Origin: Clostridia bacterium
GTDB taxonomy: Bacteria; Bacillota; Clostridia; Oscillospirales; CAG-382
Reading direction: 5' to 3'
DNA length: 7,847 nucleotides
Assembly: GCA_017959195.1 (NCBI GenBank)
Contig: JAGDBE010000008.1
Coordinates: 1 to 7,847 of the forward strand
This document shows positions 1-6,591 of the stretch, piece after piece. How positions within the stretch are numbered: the first letter of the stretch is position 1; each line of letters opens with the position of its first letter. The position numbers and the translations under genes are program-made. The notes beneath the pieces were generated by a model. That model was not told the origin of the DNA, searched no databases, and saw nothing but the letters and a program-made list of their open reading frames with translations.

Positions 1-435
1 CATCTGAAAATGGGGCTGATACGCAGCAAAAACACTTCTCTTACGCCGGATGACGACGGAGAACTCACCGTCTATCTCTGGCCGATCGTGCGCGAGATGA
101 TCAAGACAGCCGTGGAAAACAAGCAAAACCTCATTGTCGAGGGCTGTTACGTTCCGTTTGACTGGAGGCGGGACTTTGAAAGCGAATATCTTTCGGAAAT
201 CCGCTTTATATGCCTTGCCATGACGGAAGAATACATTGAAAAGCACTTCGACGAGATAAAAAAACACGGTTGCGACATCGAATCCCGTCTGTATGACGAC
301 GATTTTACGCCCGAAAAAGCGAAAATGTGCAACAACGTGTTTATTGACGGCTGCAAAAAAAGCGGCGAGCGCGTAACTCTCATCGAAAAGGATTTTCCGT
401 CGGTGATGCAGTCGCTGCTTGAAGAACAGATTTGA
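1..435 (+). CDS. P-loop kinase-like protein (2-phosphoglycerate kinase / adenylate kinase-like), 5' end missing
   Basis: The reading frame is open from the first base (His-Leu-Lys before the first Met at 10) and ends at TGA 433-435, so only the last 144 residues are present. The first visible residues, HLKMGLIRS, resemble the stretch that follows the Walker A strand in small P-loop kinases annotated as 2-phosphoglycerate kinase or adenylate kinase-like, where an aspartate normally precedes this HLKMGLIRS segment. A hydrophobic strand ending LIVEGCYVP (about 32-40 residues after the Met) fits the second core strand of such kinases. The Walker A loop itself would lie upstream of the window, so ATP binding cannot be confirmed here. 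The Met at 10 is unlikely to be the true start because homologous sequence runs through it and no ribosome binding site can be seen. The substrate is unknown; a small metabolite or nucleotide is the family norm. The downstream phosphatase gene begins 29 bases after the stop, so the two probably share a transcript. Confidence 0.6.
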   Translation, partial: HLKMGLIRSKNTSLTPDDDGELTVYLWPIVREMIKTAVENKQNLIVEGCYVPFDWRRDFESEYLSEIRFICLAMTEEYIEKHFDEIKKHGCDIESRLYDDDFTPEKAKMCNNVFIDGCKKSGERVTLIEKDFPSVMQSLLEEQI

Positions 436-464
436 CAGATTTAAAGGAAAAAGGAGTTTTTTCT

Positions 465-1814
465 ATGATAAGTGATATGTTTTCGAAAATGATAGGAACG
501 CTTGCGGTTATCCTTGTCGTTTCCGCATTTATCGGAGGCAGCGATATTATATCCAAATTCATAAAAAAAGACCGCGACTGGCGGTATTCGCTGCTTACCG
601 GTTTACTCGGCGGCGTTTTCGGAATTTACGGCAACATTTCGGGCTTTGAACTTAACGGCGCGGTAATTTCCGTGCGCGACATAGGCCCCATGCTTGCGGG
701 ATTTTCGGGCGGCCCCTTGGGCGGTCTTCTTGCGGGCGTTATCGCCGGCATCCACCGTCTTACCATGGGCGGTATCACAGCGCAAGCGTGCGTTGTCGCC
801 ACCTGCTGCATCGGTCTAATATGCGGCGCCGTTTCGAGAAAGTGGCATTCGTTTGTCGAAAAGCCGTATTTTGCGTTAATTCTCGGCGCGTTGATGGAGG
901 TTTTCCATCTCAGCGTCGTGCTCGTCATGGTAAAGCCGTTTGAAACCGCGCTTGACATAGTAAAGCAGATTGCAATCCCGTTTATCGCGGTAAACGCGCT
1001 CGGTTTTGCGATGATGATAGCAATTACGACATACATAGAAAAACAGCGCAAACTCACGATAGAAAAAAGCCGTCTGCAGTCGGAGCTTGAATTTGCAAGC
1101 GTAAGCCAGCATTCGCTTTTACCTTCGATAAACGACGACTATCCCGGCTGCAAGGAGCTTGACGTAAGCGCTTCAATGGAGACCGCAAAAGAGGTCGGCG
1201 GCGATTTTTACGACGTATTTTTCGTTGACGCGACCCACATTGCGTTCGTTATAGGCGACGTTTCGGGAAAAGGCGTTCCCGCGGCGATATTTATGGCGAC
1301 GTCAAAACTCACGCTGCAAAACTGCGTAAGAGACATTCCCGACCTTGCGGAAGCGGTTGCAACCGCGAACAACTCCCTTTGCGCGAGAAACGACGCGGAA
1401 ATGTTCGTAACCTTATGGGTGGGCGTTTTCGACATTGTGAACGGCACGCTTAATTTCGTAAGCGCGGGACACAATCCGCCCGTTCTGCTACGCGGAGACA
1501 AGGCGGAATTTCTTAAATTCAAGAACGGTTTCGTGCTTGCCGGCATGGAAAATGCGAAATACAAGGAAAACACGGTCATACTTGAAAAAGGCGACGTCAT
1601 TTGTCTCTACACCGACGGCGTTACCGAGGCGGAAGACAAACATCACGCGCTTTTCGGCGAAGAGCGGCTTCTTTCCTGCTTTGAAAACAGAAGTTCCGAC
1701 GCCGTTTCCGATATTATCGAAAGCGTGAAAAATGAAATCGACGTATTCATAAACGGCAACGACCAGTTTGACGACATTACGATGCTCTGCTTCAAATGGA
1801 AAAAGGATTCCTGA
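465..1814 (+). CDS. Membrane sensor phosphatase: LytS-type 5TM domain fused to SpoIIE/PP2C-type Ser/Thr phosphatase
   Basis: This 449-residue protein probably dephosphorylates a phosphoserine/threonine protein, typically an anti-anti-sigma (STAS) factor, in response to a signal sensed in the membrane. Residues about 8-190 form five or six hydrophobic segments; the glycine-rich run around residues 74-103 (GPMLAG, GGPLGG, AGIHRLTMGG) is typical of the 5TMR-LYT domain of LytS/YhcK sensors. A charged helical linker (about 191-215) leads to the catalytic domain. The phosphatase motifs are all present: GGDFYD (D247, D250), IGDVSGKG (D265), SAGHNPP (333-339), YTDG (D384) and FDDIT (D436, D437), so it should be active. 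I chose ATG 465 because AAGGAG (451-456) sits 8 bases before it; an in-frame TTG at 432 overlaps the previous stop and lacks a ribosome binding site. No anti-sigma kinase or STAS partner is in the window, so the target is unknown. An intrinsic terminator follows directly. Confidence 0.9.
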   Translation: MISDMFSKMIGTLAVILVVSAFIGGSDIISKFIKKDRDWRYSLLTGLLGGVFGIYGNISGFELNGAVISVRDIGPMLAGFSGGPLGGLLAGVIAGIHRLTMGGITAQACVVATCCIGLICGAVSRKWHSFVEKPYFALILGALMEVFHLSVVLVMVKPFETALDIVKQIAIPFIAVNALGFAMMIAITTYIEKQRKLTIEKSRLQSELEFASVSQHSLLPSINDDYPGCKELDVSASMETAKEVGGDFYDVFFVDATHIAFVIGDVSGKGVPAAIFMATSKLTLQNCVRDIPDLAEAVATANNSLCARNDAEMFVTLWVGVFDIVNGTLNFVSAGHNPPVLLRGDKAEFLKFKNGFVLAGMENAKYKENTVILEKGDVICLYTDGVTEAEDKHHALFGEERLLSCFENRSSDAVSDIIESVKNEIDVFINGNDQFDDITMLCFKWKKDS

Positions 1815-1835
1815 CAAAAAACTTGATTTTCAATG

Positions 1836-1864
1836 AAAAACGGCTCTTTCGGAGCCGCTTTTTT
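1836..1864 (+). terminator. Intrinsic terminator after the phosphatase gene
   Basis: A perfect 6-bp GC-rich stem, CGGCTC (1841-1846) with GAGCCG (1852-1857), closes a 5-base loop and is followed by a run of six T (1859-1864). Five A (1836-1840) precede the stem and could pair with the T run around one unpaired C. It lies 22 bases after the phosphatase stop and before the promoter of the next gene, so it marks an operon boundary. Confidence 0.9.
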
Positions 1865-1874
1865 CGTAAAGTGA

Positions 1875-1903
1875 TTGAAGTATTTATAAAAATATGATAT
1901 AAT
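1875..1903 (+). promoter_or_regulatory. Sigma-A-type promoter with extended -10
   Basis: The sequence has a perfect TATAAT at 1898-1903, preceded by TG one base upstream (1895-1896, extended -10). A TTGAAG -35 box lies at 1875-1880 with the ideal 17-base spacer. The -35 matches the TTGACA consensus at four of six positions, and the extended -10 would compensate. The region is very AT-rich compared with the flanking genes. Transcription would start near 1910 and give a leader of about 24 bases, too short for a riboswitch. It should drive the SLH-hydrolase gene and probably the seven genes after it. Confidence 0.8.
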
Positions 1904-1933
1904 AATATAAAATTAACGATAGGATGTGATTTT

Positions 1934-3511
1934 GTGAAAAAATTCGGAATTATTATCGCTTTTATGCTTATTGCTCTTACACTCTGCTTCTGCGTTTACG
2001 CCGAAGACGGAAGTATGTCAGACTGGGCGGTTCAATACGTTGAAAGAGCTGTCGCCGCAGGATTCGTGCCTGCCGAACTGCAGTCGAACTACACTTCCCC
2101 GATTACGAGAAAGGAATTTGCAAAGCTTTCGGTCCTCTTTATCGAAAAAGAACTCGGATACACGCACAAGGAGTTCAAGGAAATAGCTAAAGGCCTCGGA
2201 GAAGGCATAAGCTTTACCGACACATCCGACGATTACGTGCTGACCGCGTCGAAAGCGGGCATCGTAAACGGCATCGGCGACGGACTTTTCAATCCCGACG
2301 GCAAAATCACAAGAGAAGAAGCGGCGACCATGCTGTCAAGACTTTACATTTTATATTCGTCGCAGGTAAGTTACGCCGAAAACGCTTTTGAAGACGGCGC
2401 GGATATTTCGGAATGGGCGCTCCCGGGCGTCGGTTTCTGCGTAAAATACGGAATAATGAACGGCGTTTCCGAAACGCTTTTCGACCCGCAGGGCCTTTAC
2501 ACGAGAGAGCAGTCTCTCACGACCTTCGTGCGTCTTTACGGGGTTACGGAATGGAAATCGTTTAACGAAAATGCGAAAATAAAGCGCAAGGAATCCGCTT
2601 ACGCAAATCCCGACAACTGGATTTCGATACCCGAAATCACGAAGGAAGCGGACACGTTCTACATCTATCCCACCGCATTTATGGACTTCTCGCCGGACGC
2701 TCCGAGAGTATGCAAACTCGACTACGCGCCCATGAGGGAAAGTGCGTGGGGAATATTCCAGCTTCAGGCGACGGCTCACGAATCCGCCACAAACGTATTT
2801 GCGCCCTATTACCGTCAGATGAATATGGCGGTGGTATATCAGGTATCGCCTTCCGAACTTGCAAACGTCCTTGCAGGAACGCCGAAAGAATCGATATTTG
2901 AGGCGCTCGACTACTATTTTGAAAACTACAACGAAGGACGCCCCTTTATTCTGGCGTCGCACTCGCAGGGCTCCACGCTTATGCTGTACGTGCTCTCCGA
3001 ATATATGAAAGCGCATCCCGACTATTATGAGCGCATGATAGCGGCATACGTTCTCGGCTACTCGGTAACGAAGCAGTTCCTTGACGCAAATCCGCACCTC
3101 AAATTTGCCGAAGGCGAAGACGACACGGGCGTTATTATTTCGTGGAACACCGAGGGTGAAGGCAACAAGAACGCATACAACTTCGTTGTTGAAAAGGGCG
3201 CTATCTCCATAAATCCGCTCAACTGGAAGCGCGACGAAACATACGCGGGCAAAGAACTCAATCTCGGCGCGATATTCTACAACGAAGAAACGGAAGAAGT
3301 TTATACCGTACCGGAAGCGGCGGACGCAAAGGTCGACGTTGAGCGCGGCGTTGTCGTAACGCACACCGATGCACTCTCCCCGCTGTCCGCGGATTCGGGA
3401 TTCGGTCCCGAAAGCTACCACGAGGGCGATTACGGACTCTGGTACTTCAATATTCAGCAGAACACCGAAAAGAGAGTTGCGGCTTACCTCGCTTCCCACA
3501 AAGCCGAATAA
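1934..3511 (+). CDS. Exported SLH-domain protein with DUF3089-type alpha/beta hydrolase domain
   Basis: This 525-residue protein is probably an esterase- or lipase-like hydrolase held on the cell surface. Residues 1-23 form a signal peptide (MKK, a hydrophobic core, then VYA before the mature EDG). Three SLH-like modules follow: about 27-75 (SDWA, ITRKEF), 94-139 (GIVNGIGDGLFNP, ITREEA) and 152-203 (FEDGADISEWA, GIMNGVSETLFDP, YTREQS). The Thr-Arg of each module is kept, as needed in SLH domains that bind the pyruvylated secondary cell-wall polymer. From about 226 the sequence looks like DUF3089: DNWISIP, TFYIYPTAF, APYYRQ, then the nucleophile elbow SHSQGS with S344, and ISWNTE (402-407). 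H496 in the YHEGDYGLWYFN segment is the likely catalytic His; the acid residue is not certain. The start is GTG 1934, preceded by AGGATGTG (1921-1928), one mismatch from the ideal ribosome binding site. It is the first gene after the promoter. The substrate is unknown. Confidence 0.85.
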   Translation: MKKFGIIIAFMLIALTLCFCVYAEDGSMSDWAVQYVERAVAAGFVPAELQSNYTSPITRKEFAKLSVLFIEKELGYTHKEFKEIAKGLGEGISFTDTSDDYVLTASKAGIVNGIGDGLFNPDGKITREEAATMLSRLYILYSSQVSYAENAFEDGADISEWALPGVGFCVKYGIMNGVSETLFDPQGLYTREQSLTTFVRLYGVTEWKSFNENAKIKRKESAYANPDNWISIPEITKEADTFYIYPTAFMDFSPDAPRVCKLDYAPMRESAWGIFQLQATAHESATNVFAPYYRQMNMAVVYQVSPSELANVLAGTPKESIFEALDYYFENYNEGRPFILASHSQGSTLMLYVLSEYMKAHPDYYERMIAAYVLGYSVTKQFLDANPHLKFAEGEDDTGVIISWNTEGEGNKNAYNFVVEKGAISINPLNWKRDETYAGKELNLGAIFYNEETEEVYTVPEAADAKVDVERGVVVTHTDALSPLSADSGFGPESYHEGDYGLWYFNIQQNTEKRVAAYLASHKAE

Positions 3512-3525
3512 AAACGGAGTATCCG

Positions 3526-4335
3526 ATGGTTGAGAACATACAGGTAAAAACGGTAAAAACAGACGGCTTTTCGATGAATTATTTTTCGTTCGGGCGTGGA
3601 AAAGAACCCCTTGTCATCCTCCCCGGGCTCAGCATTCAAAGCGTTATGAATTACGCTTCCGGCGTTGCCCGTCCGTACCGCATGTTTACCGACGACTTTA
3701 CGGTTTACGTATTTGACCGCAGAAAAGAACTGCCCGAGATTTATTCGGTTTACGATATGGCCGACGACACGGCAAAGGCGATAAATGCCCTGAATTTAGG
3801 CAAAATCTGCCTTTTCGGCGCGTCTCAGGGCGGCATGATAGCGATGTCTTTGGCGATAAAGTACCCCGAACTTATAAAAAAGCTTGTAATATGCTCGTCT
3901 TCCGTAAGCATGAAGGGCGCGCGGTTTGATACCGTCGAAAAGTGGATAGAACTTGCGAAAAAAGGAAACGTCTCCGACCTATACCTTTCTTCGGGAAAAG
4001 ACGTCTATCCGGAAAACGTGTTTGAACAGCTGAAAACCGTTCTTTTAAGCGCCGCAAAGACCGTAACCGACGAGGAGCTCCGCCGTTTTATCATTCTGGC
4101 GGAGGGTATAAAGGATTTCGACGTTTCGAAAGACGTGTGCAGAATTTCCTGCCCCGTATTTGCGGCATGTTCCGACGACGACGGGGTTCTGGGCAACGAC
4201 ACGGCTTTGCTCTTTGCAAAATGCTTTGAAAAAAACCCTGATTTTACGCTTCACACGTATCACGGCTACGGACACGCCGCATACGACACCGCACCCGATT
4301 TCAAAGAGCGCATGAAAAGCTTTTTGAAGTCATAA
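3526..4335 (+). CDS. Cytoplasmic alpha/beta hydrolase
   Basis: This 269-residue protein belongs to the alpha/beta-hydrolase fold and probably cleaves an ester or similar bond in a small molecule. The oxyanion-loop region is ILPGLS (31-36), with Pro-Gly in place of the usual His-Gly. The nucleophile elbow is FGASQGG, giving Ser100 as nucleophile, followed by the typical MSLAIKYPELIKKLVICSS helix and strand (107-125). The acid is probably one of the aspartates in SDDDG (216-220), and His250 in GYGHAAYD completes the triad. There is no signal peptide. The start ATG 3526 has GGAG (3516-3519) 6 bases upstream, and the gene lies 14 bases after the SLH-hydrolase stop, so the two are co-transcribed. 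It is not a duplicate of its neighbour: apart from the general fold signature the two proteins look unrelated. The exact substrate cannot be read from the sequence. Confidence 0.85.
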   Translation: MVENIQVKTVKTDGFSMNYFSFGRGKEPLVILPGLSIQSVMNYASGVARPYRMFTDDFTVYVFDRRKELPEIYSVYDMADDTAKAINALNLGKICLFGASQGGMIAMSLAIKYPELIKKLVICSSSVSMKGARFDTVEKWIELAKKGNVSDLYLSSGKDVYPENVFEQLKTVLLSAAKTVTDEELRRFIILAEGIKDFDVSKDVCRISCPVFAACSDDDGVLGNDTALLFAKCFEKNPDFTLHTYHGYGHAAYDTAPDFKERMKSFLKS

Positions 4336-4356
4336 AAACAAGGTTTACCTTGTTTT
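4335..4356 (+). terminator. Weak terminator-like stem-loop between hydrolase and small-protein genes
   Basis: A perfect 9-bp inverted repeat, AAAACAAGG (4335-4343) and CCTTGTTTT (4348-4356), encloses the loop TTTA. It begins on the last base of the hydrolase stop codon and ends one base before the GGAGG ribosome binding site of the next gene. The stem has only three GC pairs and the T run is only four bases, so it would be a weak or partial terminator at best. It could also stabilise the 3' end of the upstream message or affect translation of the next gene. Confidence 0.45.
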
Positions 4357-4367
4357 CGGAGGAAAAA

Positions 4368-4574
4368 GTGAGTAAATACGAGCTTTTATGGCAATATATT
4401 GAGAAAACCGGCAAAGACGGTTTCAAACTGTCGTTTGAAGAAATCAAAAACGTCCTCGGTTTCGACATGGACCACTCATTTCTGAACTGCAAAAAGGAGC
4501 TTTCGGAATACGGTTACGAGGTTTCAAAAATATCGATTAAAGAAAAATACGTACTTATAAACAAGAAAAAATGA
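4368..4574 (+). CDS. Small conserved-looking protein, 68 residues, function unknown
   Basis: The protein starts SKYELLWQYIEKTGKDGFKL and continues with FEEIKNVLGF and DHSFLNCKKELSEYGYEV, then a basic C-terminus. The pattern (Y-x-x-L-W-x-Y-I, then an S/T-F-E-E-I helix, then a G-F/I-P/D-x-x-x-H-S-F-L turn) resembles small Firmicutes proteins I recall as unnamed, and loosely the DUF7662-type small domain; no function is known to me. It has no membrane segment or signal peptide. I chose GTG 4368 because GGAGG (4358-4362) lies 5 bases before it; an in-frame TTG at 4350 falls inside a stem-loop and has no ribosome binding site. The stop overlaps the methyltransferase start (ATGA, 4571-4574), so the two proteins are translationally coupled and may work together. 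Confidence 0.75.
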   Translation: MSKYELLWQYIEKTGKDGFKLSFEEIKNVLGFDMDHSFLNCKKELSEYGYEVSKISIKEKYVLINKKK

Positions 4575-5164
4575 ACGTTTCGGAGCATTACGACAAACTC
4601 ATAGAAGAAGACAACGACCCGTTTTACGACGGAAAAATACTGCGCGAATACATGGACAAATGGGACGGAGAGGACTTTATACGCTCTCTGGAGCTCGACG
4701 AAACAAAAAGCGTACTTGAAGTCGGCGTCGGCACCGGCAGACTTGCAAAAAAGGTTGCGCCGCGCTGTCTTGAATTCGTCGGAATCGACGTCTCGCCGAA
4801 AACAGTCGAGAGGGCGCGGGAAAACCTTAAAGGTTTCGGCAACGTTTCAATAATCTGCGCCGATTTTACGGATTACCTGTTTGAAAGGCGCTTTGACGTC
4901 ATTTATTCGTCGCTTGTCATGATGCACATTAAGGACAAAGAAGGGTTCATCTCGAAAATCGGCGGGCTTCTCAACAAAAACGGGATTTTTTGTCTGTCAA
5001 TCGACAAAAGCAAGGAAAAATTTATTGATACGGGCAGCCGGAAGCTTGAAATTTACCCCGATTCGCCCGAAAAAACCTTTTCATTTATAGAGAAAACGGA
5101 TATGACGGTTACAAAACAATTTGACACCGAATTTGCACACGTTTTTGTGTGCAAAAAAACTTAA
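4571..5164 (+). CDS. Class I SAM-dependent methyltransferase
   Basis: This 197-residue protein has the Rossmann-type methyltransferase core. Motif I is VLEVGVGTGRLAKK (48-61), the SAM-binding glycine loop; the acidic end of strand 2 is VGIDVSP (70-76); the adenine-contacting region is ICADFTDYL (95-103); and motif IV-like strand 4 is FDVIYSSLVMMHI (108-120). LLNKNGIFCLSI (133-144) is the typical strand-5 region. Its size and layout fit the Methyltransf_11/25 families that methylate small molecules, but the acceptor cannot be deduced. The start ATG 4571 overlaps the preceding small gene's TGA by four bases. No separate ribosome binding site is obvious (only A-rich AAGAAAAA), which supports translational coupling. 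The last codons lie in a 9-bp inverted repeat. Confidence 0.88.
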   Translation: MNVSEHYDKLIEEDNDPFYDGKILREYMDKWDGEDFIRSLELDETKSVLEVGVGTGRLAKKVAPRCLEFVGIDVSPKTVERARENLKGFGNVSIICADFTDYLFERRFDVIYSSLVMMHIKDKEGFISKIGGLLNKNGIFCLSIDKSKEKFIDTGSRKLEIYPDSPEKTFSFIEKTDMTVTKQFDTEFAHVFVCKKT

Positions 5165-5177
5165 AAGCGAGGTAAAT

Positions 5178-5693
5178 ATGGATTACAGACAATTTGAATT
5201 CCGTGCTGTAAAGCAGGATGAAGCGAATGAAACTTTTGAAATTGAAAAAATATGCTTCCCGCCCAACGAGGCGTGCTCGAAAGAGCATATGAGCGAGCGT
5301 ATTGCCGCCGCGTCGGACTTGTTTCTCATAGCGCTTGACTCGGAAAGCGGCAAAATCGCGGGCTTTCTTAACGGGATTGCGACAAATGAAGAAAAGTTCC
5401 GCGACGAGTTCTTTACAGACGCTTCCCTTCACGATCCCGACGGAAAAAACGTCATGCTTTTAGGGCTCGACGTGCTTCCGGAATACCGCGGAAAAGGGCT
5501 TGCGAGAGAGCTTATGCACCACTATTTTGTAAGAGAGCAGATACGCGGCAGAAAAAAACTCGTTCTCACCTGCAAGGAAAGCAAAGTGGGAATGTACGAA
5601 AAATTCGGATTTTATGACCTCGGCCTTTCATCTTCAATTTGGGGCGGCGAAAGCTGGCACGAAATGGAACTTATTCTTACAAAGGCGGATTAA
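5178..5693 (+). CDS. AANAT-like GNAT family N-acetyltransferase
   Basis: This 171-residue protein transfers an acetyl group from acetyl-CoA to an amine. The acetyl-CoA pyrophosphate-binding loop is LPEYRGKGLAREL (100-112, core R104-G105-K106-G107-L108-A109), after the beta-4 strand VMLLGLDV. Other segments, ICFPPNEA (25-32), FLNGIAT (63-69), LTCKESKVGMYEKFGF (130-145) and WGGESWHEM (155-163), match a bacterial subgroup related to serotonin (arylalkylamine) N-acetyltransferase, so an aromatic or other amine is a plausible but unproven substrate. The start ATG 5178 has GAGG (5169-5172) 5 bases upstream; an upstream in-frame TTG at 5121 would overlap the methyltransferase and has no ribosome binding site. 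It starts 13 bases after the methyltransferase stop and ends 5 bases before the transporter gene. Confidence 0.88.
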   Translation: MDYRQFEFRAVKQDEANETFEIEKICFPPNEACSKEHMSERIAAASDLFLIALDSESGKIAGFLNGIATNEEKFRDEFFTDASLHDPDGKNVMLLGLDVLPEYRGKGLARELMHHYFVREQIRGRKKLVLTCKESKVGMYEKFGFYDLGLSSSIWGGESWHEMELILTKAD

Positions 5694-5698
5694 AACAG

Positions 5699-6577
5699 AT
5701 GAATCTTGCAACCGAGCGCATAAAATACGTAATCGCCGTCATAATTTACGGCACAATAGGGCTTTTTCTCCGATACGTGAGTCTTCCGAGCGAATTTGTC
5801 GCAATGTGCAGGGGCACTATCGGCGCGATCTTCATAATACTTTATCAAAGGTCGAAAAATCAGAAAATCGACTTTTCTTCCATTCGCAAAAACTTAAAAT
5901 GGCTTATCCTTTCGGGCATCATGCTCGGGCTCAACTGGGTGTTTTTATTTGCGGCGTATATGGAAACGACTGTTGCCGTGGCAAGTTTATGCAACTACAT
6001 GGCGCCGATGATTGTCATCATAATCGCGCCCGCGGTTTTAAGAGAAAAGCTTGAAATTAAAAAACTTCCGTGCGTTGCGGCGGCCTTTGTCGGAATTATA
6101 CTCGTTTCGGGCGTATGGCACGTCGGAATCGGCAATATTTCGGGCGTTTTCTTGGGACTTGCGGCAGCCTTCTGCTTTGTGATAATCGTCATATGCAACC
6201 GCAAAATAAGCGGCATTTCCGCGTTTGACAAGGCGTGGTTTCAGCTTGCGCTTTCGTCGGTTACGATTTTGCCGTATTTTCTCATAAAAAACCGCGGCAT
6301 CTCCCTTGACTGGGACGTAAAATCGCTGCTTATCGTGCTTTTGCTCGGCGTATTTCACACCGGCTTTGCGTACTGTCTTTATTTCAGCGGAATGGGCACG
6401 CTTCCCGTTCAGACCGTGGCGGTTCTCGGCTATCTCGAGCCCGTCGTGTCGGTGCTTTGTTCGGTTATCTTCCTACACGAATATATGGATATTTTCGGAT
6501 GGCTCGGCGCGGTCCTTATCATCGGCGCTGCGGTCGTAAGCGAACTTTTGAGCGACAAAAAAGAATTAAAACGGTAA
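5699..6577 (+). CDS. EamA/DMT-superfamily membrane transporter
   Basis: This 292-residue protein is a ten-helix membrane transporter of the drug/metabolite transporter superfamily, likely exporting (or taking up) a small metabolite or amine. Two EamA repeats are visible, about 10-137 and 148-282. The first contains the NWVFLFAAYMETTVAVASL segment (79-97) and the conserved YMAP (100-103); the second contains GYLEPVVSVL (244-253) followed by HEYM (260-263), both typical of the family. Short charged loops separate the helices and the tail is basic (SDKKELKR). The start ATG 5699 lies 5 bases after the acetyltransferase stop; its likely ribosome binding site, AAGGCGG (5682-5688), is inside the end of that gene with a rather long 10-base spacing, so translation may depend on coupling. 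The substrate is unknown. Confidence 0.88.
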   Translation: MNLATERIKYVIAVIIYGTIGLFLRYVSLPSEFVAMCRGTIGAIFIILYQRSKNQKIDFSSIRKNLKWLILSGIMLGLNWVFLFAAYMETTVAVASLCNYMAPMIVIIIAPAVLREKLEIKKLPCVAAAFVGIILVSGVWHVGIGNISGVFLGLAAAFCFVIIVICNRKISGISAFDKAWFQLALSSVTILPYFLIKNRGISLDWDVKSLLIVLLLGVFHTGFAYCLYFSGMGTLPVQTVAVLGYLEPVVSVLCSVIFLHEYMDIFGWLGAVLIIGAAVVSELLSDKKELKR

Positions 6578-6591
6578 AAGGCGGTGTAAAA

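Noticed and set aside
626..1057. Minus-strand open frame of 143 codons opposite the phosphatase membrane domain
   Set aside because: It mirrors the + strand transmembrane codons, has no recognisable motif and overlaps a gene with full family motifs.
1904..1933. Possible riboswitch or attenuator in the leader of the SLH-hydrolase operon
   Set aside because: The predicted leader is only about 24 bases and has no stem-loop.
2351..3499. Long open frame (382 codons) on the minus strand opposite the SLH-hydrolase gene
   Set aside because: It is antisense to a well-supported gene, its translation has no recognisable domain and an odd Arg/Val/Phe-rich composition, and no ribosome binding site stands out; it is a by-product of codon use in the + strand gene.
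1934..4335. Possible tandem duplication of two alpha/beta hydrolases
   Set aside because: The two share only the general fold signature (nucleophile elbow and late His); the surrounding sequence, length and domain make-up differ, so they are separate families.
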